A stretch of DNA of 64,000 nt from CAYZMS01 sp964479625 (GCA_964479625.1 CAYZMS010000008.1:62001-126000), one strand, 5' to 3'; shown: positions 42,649-52,241, counted from the first letter of the stretch. Numbers and translations are program-made. The notes: generated from the sequence alone by a model not told the origin.

Positions 42649-43702
42649 ACTCGGTTAGCCGGGTGGAGATACTGAGGTGATTGACCCCACCGGCTAAATG
42701 ATAGGTCGATCGGCCATAGTCAATGCGGAAGTTACTGACCTTGATCCCCACCCCAAAAGAGAACCCTGCAAGACTCCCGAAATCATTTACGGATAGCTCC
42801 TGTCTTCGTAAATGGTTATATGCAAAACGCAATCTGAAATTGTCCCGGGCCCCGATCAACAGCTCCCCGTTAAAAACAAAATGCCTGAACAGGTTGTCCA
42901 CAAAAATGGAGAAATCGCTTTCCTCATTAGGTTCCTCACCCAAAAAGATGGTATCCTCACCTGCATTTGGATCGTCATATCGCAGATCCCACCGATTCAG
43001 ATACCTGTAAATAATGGAAAAGCGAAAGGGTAGATATCGCAGGCGTTTGGAAAGGCCAATTTGTAAATCAAAAGGCAGTGGCTCCTTTTCAGCTTCCTCA
43101 TAGGGTTGAAACTGAAACCCGAAATTATTGGCAGTCAATGCAAAGGTAAACATACTGGCCGTATCTTTATAGAGTGCTCCAAGGTCGAAACCCAAGCCGG
43201 AGGAGGAATAAGGGCCGAATTGCGAACTGACATACTTAAGATTGGCCCCCAGGTGTAAACGTTCATCCACTTGCCGACCAGCTCCAAGATTAACGGCATA
43301 TTCTCCTGCCCGAAAGGTTCCCTCCTGTTGAAAAAACACATTGGTCTGGGGCATTTCCCCATAACTGATGTATTGCACTCCCCCATGAACCGTAGTTTCC
43401 CATTTATCGATATGGTGCACGTAGGAAGCATAGCCGTGATCGATCCCGTCAATATAAAAACTGTGGTTAATTGAAACGAACTGATGTTGTTCTGGATTTA
43501 ACAGAGCTGGGTTCTGATAGGCAAGGGCTCCGTCATCATCCATTACCGTGGTCAGACTTCCTCCTAAAGCAGTAACCCGGGCACTCGGAGGCAGCTGCAG
43601 AAAAGAAAAGATGGATTGGCCTCCCAGCAATTGGGCCTGAACGGTCTGAACCGTCAATAATAAAATAAACACCAACTGGGCCTGCGGGTAATTTTTCGTC
43701 AT
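42635..43702 (-). CDS. porQ: Type IX secretion system protein PorQ
   Basis: A 355-residue protein with a signal peptide ending near VQAQ and the mature start LLGGQSIFSFLQLPPSARVTALGG, followed by DDDGALAYQNPALLNP; this is the recognisable PorQ opening. The rest is an outer-membrane barrel of the PorP/PorV type with alternating strands. PorQ works with PorU, PorV and PorZ in the attachment complex that processes type IX cargo at the surface. This fits the sorting-domain protein at 26983-28596 and GldD/GldE in the same window. Confidence 0.88.
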   Translation of the reverse strand: MTKNYPQAQLVFILLLTVQTVQAQLLGGQSIFSFLQLPPSARVTALGGSLTTVMDDDGALAYQNPALLNPEQHQFVSINHSFYIDGIDHGYASYVHHIDKWETTVHGGVQYISYGEMPQTNVFFQQEGTFRAGEYAVNLGAGRQVDERLHLGANLKYVSSQFGPYSSSGLGFDLGALYKDTASMFTFALTANNFGFQFQPYEEAEKEPLPFDLQIGLSKRLRYLPFRFSIIYRYLNRWDLRYDDPNAGEDTIFLGEEPNEESDFSIFVDNLFRHFVFNGELLIGARDNFRLRFAYNHLRRQELSVNDFGSLAGFSFGVGIKVSNFRIDYGRSTYHLAGGVNHLSISTRLTEFSGQ

Positions 43703-43751
43703 AAAACCTCAAGGTTTTAAAGCATTCAATTCGATCATCAAAGCAACAGGA

Positions 43752-44459
43752 TCACCCCTCTTCCAATTCCCAGGTGGTGCGGCATAAACCCCGGTCACAG
43801 GTCATGGTCTTAACGTGCACCCCCTCCTCATTATAGAATTTTAAAGGACCATGCTCCTGATCGCCTTCCAGGTATTCGCCTTCCACCGAAACCTGACCCG
43901 TTTTATAATACTCTATAAAGGGACCATTCTCCAGGTTGTTTTCGAAGGTTACTTCCTCTTTTAGTTCTCCGCTTTCATAATAGGTCTTCCAAATACCGGT
44001 CATCACATTCTCAATGAATTGCCCCTCCTGATGCAGGTTTTCGTTCGGATAATACAAGCGGTAGGGTCCGTGAAAAAGACCATTTCGATAGGTTTCTACA
44101 ATCTGGGTGTCTCCGTTTGCATAATACAAAATCCGCTTTCCGTCTAGTTTTCCATTTTGGTAAAATGCTTCTTCTTCCGGTGTTCCCTCCGGTCGAAAGC
44201 GGCGATACCAACCCTGGCGTATTTCCCCCGGCAAGCCATAACTGAACACTTCCCGCTTACCATTGGAAAGTTCCACCTCCACCGTATCCAGGCTGGCAAA
44301 ACGATCCATTATAGGTGGAAGAGGAGCAGGGGTTGCCGGTTCCTCTATTTCGACCATAACCGGTGGAGCTTCCTCCGATTCTTCAACTGTAGTCGATTTA
44401 CCTTCACAGGAAATCAGCAAAAGGCTTGCACAAAACCAAAAAAGAAGTAAACGCTTCAT
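43752..44459 (-). CDS. MORN-repeat (YwqK-like) lipoprotein
   Basis: A 235-residue lipoprotein: a signal with lipobox (ASLLLISCEG, Cys near 19), a Glu/Pro-rich linker, then five or six MORN_2-type repeats such as EAFYQNGKLDGKRILYYANG, TYRNGLFHGPYRLYYPN, GQFIENVMTGIWKTYYESG and GEYLEGDQEHGPLKFYNEEG. Databases often label this repeat family 'YwqK-family antitoxin', but there is no toxin here and that label says little. Function unknown. It is on the same strand as and about 50 bases upstream of porQ, so they may be co-transcribed. Confidence 0.82.
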   Translation of the reverse strand: MKRLLLFWFCASLLLISCEGKSTTVEESEEAPPVMVEIEEPATPAPLPPIMDRFASLDTVEVELSNGKREVFSYGLPGEIRQGWYRRFRPEGTPEEEAFYQNGKLDGKRILYYANGDTQIVETYRNGLFHGPYRLYYPNENLHQEGQFIENVMTGIWKTYYESGELKEEVTFENNLENGPFIEYYKTGQVSVEGEYLEGDQEHGPLKFYNEEGVHVKTMTCDRGLCRTTWELEEG

Positions 44460-44584
44460 CTCATAATGGGTTTCTGATTATACAGGCAAAAATATAAAGT
44501 AAATCCTAAGCGGGAACAAACGCTTTTTCGTCGAAAATACCAATGCCCATAGCACTAAGTTAACGCCTTAAGTGTTACATAAGT

Positions 44585-46870
44585 ATGTTCAAAAAATGGG
44601 TCCGTGCACTTTATTATTCTTTTCCAATCCAATTGGTGATCATTCACCTGCGATCAAACCTCCTGTTATTGTTGTTGTGGATGGGCTTGGGGGCTTTGCT
44701 TAGTGGCTACGTAGGAGGCAAATTCGGGGCTCAGTATATTTTTCTCGACCCGGAGTACCTTGGCCGGATCGATTTTTGGAGTTTTTTTTATGTAGGGATG
44801 GCGCTTGGCTGTTTTTTTCTAACCTGGAACCTGACTACCTATTTGCTCAATGCTCACTACTTTCCTTTCCTGGCGACTCTTACCCACCCTTTCACCAAAT
44901 TTTGCGTCAATAATTTCCTTTTGCCCGTCCTTTTTCTGGCTTTCTACCTGTGGCACTTGATCCGTTTTCAAAATATTCACTCCTCTTTTTCCACGCTGGA
45001 TATAGCTGGTCTTTGTGCCGGCCTGTTTAGCGGTTTTTTGGCATTATCCATTCTATACCTTGGTTATTTTCGACATACCAACCGGAGTGTAGAGCACTAT
45101 TTAAGTGAAGCAGATCCAAACTTGGAACCGGGTCTGAATCTGAGTCCAGGCCGCCGGGGGATCGACCTGGATTACATCAAACTGGATGCCAACCGGAAGC
45201 GGGTCGACACCTACCTTACCGAGCAGTTGCGCCCCAGGTTGGTCCGGTCGGTCGCTCACTATGCGGACCCCTTGCTTCGTCGCATTTTCCGCCACAACCA
45301 CCTGAATGCACTGATCATTCAATTGTTTACCATCGTCGTACTGATGCTGGCAGGCTGGTTAACGGATCACCCCCTTTTCCGGTTCCCGGCGGCTGCTTCC
45401 CTCTTTCTGCTTGGAAGTGTATTCACCGCCTTTTTGGGAGCAGTCACCTACTGGTTTCACGAATGGCGATTAACCATCATCCTACTTCTCGCCATTCTGT
45501 TGAATATTGTCACCAGCTTTGATATTGCCAACTACCGCAATCGGGCCTACGGGCTGAATTATGAACGGAATGGTGCTCCTTACAACTATAAACGACTTTT
45601 AAATCAATGCAGCCCGGAGCAGGTAGCTGCGGATAAGGCCCATACCATAAAGATCTTGGAAAAATGGAAACAGAAAGCCCAATTGCCTGACCAACCCAAA
45701 CCCAAAATGGTTATTCTCTCGGTGAGCGGAGGGGGGTTACGCTCAGCAGCCTGGGCCACTAAGGTAGTCCAAACTACCGATAGCCTACTCGATGGACGCC
45801 TGTTGGATCATACGGTACTCATTACCGGGGCTTCCGGAGGAATGTTTGGAATGGCTTATCTGCGGGAACTTCAGCTTCGTAAGCTCAGAGGGGAACCTAT
45901 TGACCTTTACGATCATCAGCATTTAGACGATATCTCCAGAGACCTGTTGAACCCCGTTGCTTTTACCCTGGTATCCAGTGACCTCTTTCTACCCTGGGGG
46001 CGCCTCCAATACGGTGAACACACCTACAGAAAGGATCGAGCCTATGCCTTCGAGGAACAATTGAATGAAAATACCAGGTTTCGAATGGATAAACCCATAC
46101 AGGCTTATGCAAGGCCTGAAGCTGAAGCCCAGATACCCCTTCTTTTCCTGACCCCTTCTATTGTAAATGACGGTCGTCGGTTGATCATTTCGCCCCAGCC
46201 TGTTTCCTACATGACGGTGGCTCCCATTGGGGTAACACACCGAAACACCGTGGAGGTGGATGCTGTAGATTTTCATTCGGTTTTTAGAGAGCAGGAAGCT
46301 GATAGTCTGCGCTTTTTAACCGCCTTGAGGATGAACGCCACCTATCCATACATCCTGCCAAATGTTCACTTGCCCAGTGACCCGGAAATTGAGGTTATGG
46401 ATGCTGGTTTCCGGGACAACTATGGGTTGAACTCCGCCACCCGGTTTATCCAGGTTTTTCGAACCTGGATACAAGAAAACACCAGTGGGGTAGTGCTTAT
46501 TCAGATCAGTAGTTCAAAAAAAAATACCGAGATCAAAGCCGGTAGCCATAAGGGGGTCATCTCTTCCTTACTAGACCCTCTAGGCATTCCCGGGCAATTG
46601 CTCAGTTTACAGGAGTTCGAACAAGACAACAACCTGGGGTTTGTCTATGACCTCCTGGGGCCAGACCAATTTGAATTGATCCGGTTTATGTATCGCCCTG
46701 GTAGGAATGAACAAATTCAGGCTTCAATCTCTTTTCATTTAACCGAACGGGAAAAGAAAGTAATCATTAACGATTTCCTGGAAGCAGACAACCAGGCAAG
46801 CCTGAGACGTGTCATTTCTTTACTGGCAGCTCCGGAAGAAAGGGATGGCCTGCTGAGTCAGCAGCGTTAA
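44585..46870 (+). CDS. Membrane-anchored patatin-like phospholipase
   Basis: A 761-residue protein. The N-terminal 320 residues contain about seven hydrophobic segments (LLLLLLWMGLGALLSGYVGG, FFYVGMALGCFFLTWNL and others). The C-terminal part is a patatin-type lipase: SVSGGGLRSAAWATKV (oxyanion loop), TGASGGMFGMAYL with the nucleophile Ser in GxSxG near residue 420, and MDAGFRDNYG near 601 with the catalytic Asp in a D-A-G variant of the usual D-G-G/A. It probably cleaves membrane lipids at the cytoplasmic face. The cue is unknown; patatins also occur as defence effectors, but there is no sensor or cyclase gene next to this one. Confidence 0.85.
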   Translation: MFKKWVRALYYSFPIQLVIIHLRSNLLLLLLWMGLGALLSGYVGGKFGAQYIFLDPEYLGRIDFWSFFYVGMALGCFFLTWNLTTYLLNAHYFPFLATLTHPFTKFCVNNFLLPVLFLAFYLWHLIRFQNIHSSFSTLDIAGLCAGLFSGFLALSILYLGYFRHTNRSVEHYLSEADPNLEPGLNLSPGRRGIDLDYIKLDANRKRVDTYLTEQLRPRLVRSVAHYADPLLRRIFRHNHLNALIIQLFTIVVLMLAGWLTDHPLFRFPAAASLFLLGSVFTAFLGAVTYWFHEWRLTIILLLAILLNIVTSFDIANYRNRAYGLNYERNGAPYNYKRLLNQCSPEQVAADKAHTIKILEKWKQKAQLPDQPKPKMVILSVSGGGLRSAAWATKVVQTTDSLLDGRLLDHTVLITGASGGMFGMAYLRELQLRKLRGEPIDLYDHQHLDDISRDLLNPVAFTLVSSDLFLPWGRLQYGEHTYRKDRAYAFEEQLNENTRFRMDKPIQAYARPEAEAQIPLLFLTPSIVNDGRRLIISPQPVSYMTVAPIGVTHRNTVEVDAVDFHSVFREQEADSLRFLTALRMNATYPYILPNVHLPSDPEIEVMDAGFRDNYGLNSATRFIQVFRTWIQENTSGVVLIQISSSKKNTEIKAGSHKGVISSLLDPLGIPGQLLSLQEFEQDNNLGFVYDLLGPDQFELIRFMYRPGRNEQIQASISFHLTEREKKVIINDFLEADNQASLRRVISLLAAPEERDGLLSQQR

Positions 46871-46985
46871 TCGTCACAGAGGAGCTTGAAATAAAAAATC
46901 AGTTCTGCCGTATTACCTTTGCAGGTAAAGGAATCTGCCAACCCAACTTGTGATTAGCTTTTGACATACTATTTTTTGGTACCCA

Positions 46986-47016
46986 TTGACTTTAAGGGGG
47001 GGTTAGTGTATCTTCA
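46986..47016 (+). promoter_or_regulatory. Promoter TTG -20- TATCTTCA
   Basis: TTG at 46986-46988 and TATCTTCA at 47009-47016 are spaced 20 bases, as in Bacteroidota promoters; the last base of the -7 box differs from TAnnTTTG. The start lies about 25 bases ahead of the ATG at 47045 and supports that start. Confidence 0.45.
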
Positions 47017-47044
47017 CCAATACCCAAAAACTGATAAATTGAAC

Positions 47045-47686
47045 ATGAAGAAAATAGACGCAGCTGTTTTGGAGAAGGCTATGACCTACTCCGATTATCA
47101 GAATTTATTCGATGAGCTCGTCACTACACATAAAACTACAGGTCCTGACCAAAGCGAAGACCTGATTGGCTATACGCGGATGAACTATATCCGCATGGCC
47201 CGTTTAGAAAAAACCGCCCGCCTTGACATGTTCGTGGAAGAACGTCTGGAAAAGGTTCAACAGCCCCTGATCTGGCTCGTTCTGGTAGAAGCCTGGTGCG
47301 GAGACGTCGCTCAGGCTATTCCTGTCATGCAGCACATGGCAGAAATGAATGATCACATTGAGTTGAGGCTTATCCTCCGGGATGAGCATCCGGAAATAAT
47401 GGATGCCTTCTTGACCTACGGTACCAGGTCCATCCCTAAATTGCTGATTCTGGACCGGGAGACCCGGACGGTACTAGATACCTGGGGCCCACGACCCGAG
47501 GACCTACAACAACTGGTCATTAGTGAACTAAAAAACATCAGGGCTTTAAAAGACGAAGATCAACGAGAAGTTGAATACAATAAATTGTTAACAAGGGTGC
47601 AGAAATGGTACGCCCATGATCGCACCCACAGCATTCAACGGGAGATCAGCTTTGTGCTGATGTCTGCATTGAAATTACCCGCTTAG
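47045..47686 (+). CDS. Thioredoxin-fold protein with WCGDV active-site variant
   Basis: From the ATG at 47045 a 213-residue cytoplasmic protein of the thioredoxin superfamily (Thioredoxin_9-like): VLVEAWCGDVAQAIPVM near residue 85, then RLILRDEHPEIMDAFLTYGTRSIPKLLIL with the cis-Pro. The second cysteine of a normal CxxC is replaced by Val (CGDV), a pattern I know from this family, so classical disulfide exchange is doubtful. The frame opens at 46961, but a promoter-like box lies inside that extra part. Ten bases separate it from the DUF4175 gene. Confidence 0.82.
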   Translation: MKKIDAAVLEKAMTYSDYQNLFDELVTTHKTTGPDQSEDLIGYTRMNYIRMARLEKTARLDMFVEERLEKVQQPLIWLVLVEAWCGDVAQAIPVMQHMAEMNDHIELRLILRDEHPEIMDAFLTYGTRSIPKLLILDRETRTVLDTWGPRPEDLQQLVISELKNIRALKDEDQREVEYNKLLTRVQKWYAHDRTHSIQREISFVLMSALKLPA

Positions 47687-47696
47687 CAAGGAACCT

Positions 47697-50600
47697 ATGG
47701 CCACGCTCGACAACTACCAATTGTTGATCCAGAAACTGGATCAGTTCATTCGTAAGTTTTATATCAATAAGCTCATCAAAGGAGCTCTTTACAGCCTTGG
47801 GCTTGTATTGGGGTTATTCCTATTGATAGCTGTATTAGAATACTATTTCTATTTCAGCCCGTCAGGTCGAAAAGGCCTGCTGTTCTCCTTTACAGGAATC
47901 AGCCTGCTGGCGCTTGGCTATTGGGTCCTTTGGCCTTTATTACAATACTTTCGATTGGGTTCGGTGATCAGCCACGAGCAGGCTGCCACCATCATCGGAG
48001 ACCATTTCAGCAATGTTGAGGATAAGCTGCTGAATATTCTTCAATTGAAAAAACAGGCAGAAGGTCAGCAGGATAATGGCCTTATCCTGGCAGGTATCGA
48101 TCAAAAATCTGAAGAGATCAAACCCGTGCCCTTTCGGTCTGCCATCAACCTGAGCCAGAATCGAAAATACCTGCCTTATGCCCTTCCCCCACTCCTCCTT
48201 TTGCTGGTATTATTATTGGCTGCGCCGACCATTATTACGGACAGTACCAATCGTTTGATCAGAAATAACGAGGTCTTCGAGCGTCCGGCCCCTTTTGCTT
48301 TCGAGTTGCAGCAAAACGACCTGTCGGTTATCCAATATGAAGATTTTCCCATCACGGTAAAGGTTAGTGGCAATCAATTGCCCAGCGAGGTGTTTATTGA
48401 AGTAGATGATTATCAGTACCGGATGAAACAGGAGGCGCCTGATGCCTTTTCCTATCGCTTTAAGAAAGTGCAAAAGGACCTGAACTTTCGAATGTTCTCC
48501 AGTGGGGTCAACTCCCAGAAATACGAGTTAAAGGTACTCGCCAAACCCAGCATAACAGGCTTTGAAGTAGAACTTGATTACCCTTCCTATACGGGCCTGA
48601 AGGATGAAAAACTTAACAATACCGGTGACCTGGTCGTTCCTGCCGGATCCAATATAAAATGGGTCTTCAACTCCGCTTTTACAGACACCATTGCTCTTAT
48701 TTTTTCAGGGGAAGACCGGATTGCAGCGGCCGAACGTTTTGGAGACGATCTTTTCTCTTTCAAGAAGCGGGTTCTCCAGGGTCAAATGTATACCCTGTTT
48801 GTTTCGAATCGGGTCATGCCAAAAGCCGACTCCATTTCTTATTCCCTTTCGGTAATACCTGATCAATATCCGCAAATCGAAGTGGAGACCTTTGAAGACA
48901 TTACGGATAACAAACTGTTGTTCTTTATCGGGGAAGCTTCTGATGACTACGGCATTCGGAACCTTAATTTTAATTATCGGATCAATAAGAATGGCGCAGA
49001 GCCTGGCCCCCTGCAGGAAACCCTCCTTCAGCGTCCGGAAGGGAAGCAAACCGAATACGACTACACTTTCGATCTGGCCGAGCTTGTTCTGGAACCCGGA
49101 GATGAAGTTATTTATTATTTCGAAGTATTCGATAATGATGCCGTCAATGGCAGTAAGTCTTCCAGGACCAACTTTATGGTTTTCAACATGCCGACCATGG
49201 AAGAGTACGAAGCCATGGCCGAAGCCAATGATGAAGCTATTAAGGATAAACTGGAAGAGGCCCTGGAAGAATCCCAGAAAATCCAGGAGGATATGAAGCG
49301 GATGCGGGAAAAATTGCTGCAGGAAAAAGAACTCGATTGGCAAAATCGGGAAGAACTGGAAAAATTATTGCAACGCCAGGAAGAGTTGCAAAAGCAGGTA
49401 GAAGAGGCCAAAGAAAAGTTCGATGAAAACCGCAGTAACCAGGAGGAGTTCGAGCAGATTAGTCCTGAAGAACAGGAAAAACAGGAGAAACTGGAGGAGC
49501 TATTCGAAAAACTGCAGGATGAGGAGATGCAGGAGTTGATGGAAAAGATCCAGGAGCTCATGCAACAACTCGATAAGGAACAGGCCCTTGAAATGATGGA
49601 GCAAATGGAGCAGAATAACGAAACCATGGAAATGGATATGGAGCGGCTCCAGGAACTCTTCAAACAGCTGGAGCTTCAACAGGAAATGGAGCAAACCATC
49701 GATAAGCTGGAGGAACTGGCCGAAGAACAGGAGGCGCTTAGTGAAGAGACCGAACAGGTACAACAGGAGCAGGAAAAACATAAGGAGAACGATCAACAAC
49801 CCAACCAACAGGCTCAACAGGAACTGCAGCAGAAACAGGAAGAACTGCAGCAAAAACAGGAACAGATCGATCAGGAATTCCAGGAGGTCAAAGAAAAAAT
49901 GGAGCAGATCGAACAGAAAAACCAGGAAATGGAAACGCCTCAAGACCTGGACAGTGAAACGCGTGAGCAGGAAATGGAGGACATCCAAAGGGATATCGAC
50001 GATAGTGAAATGCAACTCCAGCAACAGCAAAACAACAAAGCTCAACAGTCTCAGAAAAATGCAGCTCAAAAAATGCAGCAAATGGCCCAGAATATGCAGC
50101 AGCAGATGGAAGGCCAACAGATGGAACAAATGATGGAGGACATGGCTGCTCTGCGCCAATTGCTGGAAAACATCGTGGGCCTGTCATTCAACCAGGAAGA
50201 CCTGATCGATGAGTTTGAACTTACAGAGATCAATACACCTCGTTACGTAGAATTAGTTCAGGATCAATTCAAGTTGCAGGAGGATTTTCAAATCGTGGAA
50301 GACAGCCTGCAGGCTCTTGCAAAACGAGTATTCCAAATAGAATCCTTCATTACTGAAAAAGTGGGTTCGATCAAAGACAATTTGTCGGAAAGCCTGGAAG
50401 AGTTAGAAGAACGGCGTAAGGTACAGGCTGCCGACCACCAGCAAAGAAGCATGAAGAACCTCAACGACCTGGCCCTCATGCTAAGTGAGGTGATGAATAA
50501 TATGCAACAGCAAATGTCTTCCATGATGTCAGGTCAGCAAATGTGTAGTCAGCCTCAACAAGGCCAGGGGCAACAACCGCAGGATAAAATTTCCCAAGGG

Positions 50601-51107
50601 CAACAGCAACTGAACCAGGAAATGCGTGAACGCGCCCAGGAAATGAAAAGGCAAGGTGCCGAGGGAATGTCTGCTGAAGAGTTTGCCAAAATGGCGGCCC
50701 GACAAGCCGCTTTAAGACAAGCACTGGAAGAAAAGCAACGTCAACTTCGGGAGCAAGGACAAGGTAAATCGGAATTACAGGAATTGATCGAAAACATGGA
50801 TAAGGTAGAGACCGAACTGGTCAATAAACGCCTGACTAATGAAATGATCAGACGCCAGGAAGAGATCCTTACCCGCCTTTTAGACCATGAAAATGCCGAA
50901 CGGGAGCAAGAATTCGATGAGCAGCGTAAATCTGAAACTGCAAGAGCCAGGGATCGCCAAATGCCCCCCGAACTCGAAGAATATATTCGCCAACGCCGAT
51001 CTGAGATCGAGCTCTATAAAACGGTTTCCCCATCTTTAAAGCCCTACTATAAATCCCTGGTAGAGAAGTACTTCGACAGTCTACAGCAATCCGGCGGAGG
51101 AAATTGA
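47697..51107 (+). CDS. DUF4175-family giant coiled-coil membrane protein
   Basis: A 1136-residue protein with two N-terminal membrane helices (about 25-50 and 58-78) and a third near 160-178, then a beta-rich part (about 190-500). From about 500 to 840 it is an extreme Gln/Glu/Lys-rich coiled coil with repeats of the type EELQKQ, QQKQEELQQKQEQ and MEQMEQNNE. The C-terminal 300 residues are also helical and Gln-rich. This matches the Bacteroidota DUF4175 family, of unknown function. The neighbouring HATPase and ybeY genes also follow it in other Bacteroidota as I recall them. It likely spans the inner membrane and reaches far into the periplasm. Confidence 0.85.
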   Translation: MATLDNYQLLIQKLDQFIRKFYINKLIKGALYSLGLVLGLFLLIAVLEYYFYFSPSGRKGLLFSFTGISLLALGYWVLWPLLQYFRLGSVISHEQAATIIGDHFSNVEDKLLNILQLKKQAEGQQDNGLILAGIDQKSEEIKPVPFRSAINLSQNRKYLPYALPPLLLLLVLLLAAPTIITDSTNRLIRNNEVFERPAPFAFELQQNDLSVIQYEDFPITVKVSGNQLPSEVFIEVDDYQYRMKQEAPDAFSYRFKKVQKDLNFRMFSSGVNSQKYELKVLAKPSITGFEVELDYPSYTGLKDEKLNNTGDLVVPAGSNIKWVFNSAFTDTIALIFSGEDRIAAAERFGDDLFSFKKRVLQGQMYTLFVSNRVMPKADSISYSLSVIPDQYPQIEVETFEDITDNKLLFFIGEASDDYGIRNLNFNYRINKNGAEPGPLQETLLQRPEGKQTEYDYTFDLAELVLEPGDEVIYYFEVFDNDAVNGSKSSRTNFMVFNMPTMEEYEAMAEANDEAIKDKLEEALEESQKIQEDMKRMREKLLQEKELDWQNREELEKLLQRQEELQKQVEEAKEKFDENRSNQEEFEQISPEEQEKQEKLEELFEKLQDEEMQELMEKIQELMQQLDKEQALEMMEQMEQNNETMEMDMERLQELFKQLELQQEMEQTIDKLEELAEEQEALSEETEQVQQEQEKHKENDQQPNQQAQQELQQKQEELQQKQEQIDQEFQEVKEKMEQIEQKNQEMETPQDLDSETREQEMEDIQRDIDDSEMQLQQQQNNKAQQSQKNAAQKMQQMAQNMQQQMEGQQMEQMMEDMAALRQLLENIVGLSFNQEDLIDEFELTEINTPRYVELVQDQFKLQEDFQIVEDSLQALAKRVFQIESFITEKVGSIKDNLSESLEELEERRKVQAADHQQRSMKNLNDLALMLSEVMNNMQQQMSSMMSGQQMCSQPQQGQGQQPQDKISQGQQQLNQEMRERAQEMKRQGAEGMSAEEFAKMAARQAALRQALEEKQRQLREQGQGKSELQELIENMDKVETELVNKRLTNEMIRRQEEILTRLLDHENAEREQEFDEQRKSETARARDRQMPPELEEYIRQRRSEIELYKTVSPSLKPYYKSLVEKYFDSLQQSGGGN

Positions 51108-51199
51108 ATGCCTGTAATAGGAAGAGTGACCGGACATTCATTCCTCTGGTCCTTCTTCCTCACCTTTCCACTTTAAGGAACCTCTCCGTTTGCAAAATA

Positions 51200-51349
51200 T
51201 TTGCATTTGAGCCATTTTTTTTGTAAATTTGTTATGCTTTAGTGATCATTAGCAACCACTAAATAGGGTGGCTACTTTTTTGGCCCTCTATCCGGCAGTG
51301 TACAACAGCGAAGCACCCTCGCTGTCTATAACATGCGCAAAAACGGATT
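51200..51349 (+). promoter_or_regulatory. Promoter and structured leader of the HATPase-ybeY genes
   Basis: TTTG at 51200-51203 and TAAATTTG at 51224-51231 are spaced 20 bases, an excellent Bacteroidota promoter. The predicted leader of about 113 bases has a hairpin (51250-51274, with a bulge) followed by six T (51276-51281), a terminator-like element, and then a second 7-bp perfect hairpin (51305-51311 with 51319-51325). The 5' hairpin plus T run lies too early for an ordinary terminator of the upstream gene only if the promoter is used; attenuation is possible. The stretch 51108-51199 holds nothing I recognise. Confidence 0.55.
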
Positions 51350-51748
51350 ATGCTCAAACTCACATCCAATCCAAGAAACATTTGTCTCGTTGAGGCTTTT
51401 GTTCAAAAGATCGCCAACCGCTATCGTATTAACTCAGACACTTACGGCAACATTCTTATAAGCCTCACCGAAGCGGTTAATAACGCCATTATTCACGGCA
51501 ACCATCAAGACGAATCCAAGACAGTGGAGATCAATCTGCGGAAAACCTCAGATATTATCGCCTTTAGTGTTTCCGACCAAGGCCCTGGTTTCGATGCAAA
51601 GGGTGTTCCTGATCCCACCAAACCGGAAAATCTCACTCGTTGCGGGGGAAGAGGGGTCTTCTTAATGCGCCAGCTTAGTGATGGGATAGCCTTTCGGAAC
51701 AACGGAAGTACGGTGGAAATGGAATTTAAACTGAAGCGGGTGCACTAA
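51350..51748 (+). CDS. Anti-sigma-factor-type HATPase (RsbW-like) protein
   Basis: A 132-residue GHKL-type ATP-binding protein. N box: LTEAVNNAIIHGNHQ; G1 box: VSDQGPGFD; G2 region: GGRGVFLMRQLSDG. This is the compact serine-kinase/anti-sigma form (RsbW/SpoIIAB-like), without a sensor domain. Such proteins bind partner proteins such as a sigma factor or a STAS anti-sigma antagonist; neither a STAS nor a PP2C gene is nearby. It shares a predicted leader with ybeY, 16 bases downstream. Confidence 0.87.
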   Translation: MLKLTSNPRNICLVEAFVQKIANRYRINSDTYGNILISLTEAVNNAIIHGNHQDESKTVEINLRKTSDIIAFSVSDQGPGFDAKGVPDPTKPENLTRCGGRGVFLMRQLSDGIAFRNNGSTVEMEFKLKRVH

Positions 51749-51764
51749 ATCTGCCCCTCCTTTC

Positions 51765-52241
51765 ATGGATAATTTCTTCCCTTTGCCTGAGCAACAGGCA
51801 GCTATCAGTTTTCATTTTGAGGATGTTGACCCAAATTGGAGCACCCAGCTTGAAAAGGGGGTAAGTAAATGGCTACCATCCCTTATTCGATTGCACCACG
51901 GCCAATTGGGGGTCCTCAATTTCATATTTTGTTCTGATAGCTACCTTTACCAGTTGAACCTTCAGTACCTTCAACACGATACCCTAACCGACATCATCAC
52001 CTTTCCCTATTCCGCCTTTCCCGAGGTATCCGGTGACATTTTCATCAGTCTTGATCGTGTACAGGAAAATGCCGGGCAAAGAAACTTATCCTTTCACCAT
52101 GAATTGTTCCGGGTAATTGCCCATGGCGTTTTGCACCTTTGTGGCTTTGGGGATAAAACCCCTGGGGAGTCTGCGAAAATGAGAACCTTGGAAGATCAAG
52201 CCATGGAATTGCCCGAATCTCCCTTGCATAACGATATTTGA
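51765..52241 (+). CDS. ybeY: Endoribonuclease YbeY (rRNA maturation)
   Basis: A 158-residue YbeY/UPF0054 protein. The metal site reads HGVLHLCGFGD: two His of the HGxLHLxGxxH motif are kept and the third is replaced by Asp, a substitution I believe is frequent in Bacteroidota (GYKD). DTLTDIITFPYS near residue 70 and a Met near the C-terminus also fit. YbeY acts in 16S rRNA 3' end maturation and ribosome quality control. The downstream neighbour in related genomes is, from memory, often mnmG; here it is the cyclase gene. Confidence 0.9.
   Translation: MDNFFPLPEQQAAISFHFEDVDPNWSTQLEKGVSKWLPSLIRLHHGQLGVLNFIFCSDSYLYQLNLQYLQHDTLTDIITFPYSAFPEVSGDIFISLDRVQENAGQRNLSFHHELFRVIAHGVLHLCGFGDKTPGESAKMRTLEDQAMELPESPLHNDI

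Noticed and set aside
43752..44459. Toxin-antitoxin antitoxin (YwqK label)
   Set aside because: A lipoprotein with MORN repeats and no toxin gene beside it.
49500..50159. 219-codon antisense frame inside the DUF4175 gene
   Set aside because: It mirrors the low-complexity Gln/Glu coding strand (Leu/Phe/Cys-rich product) and has no own start signal or family likeness.
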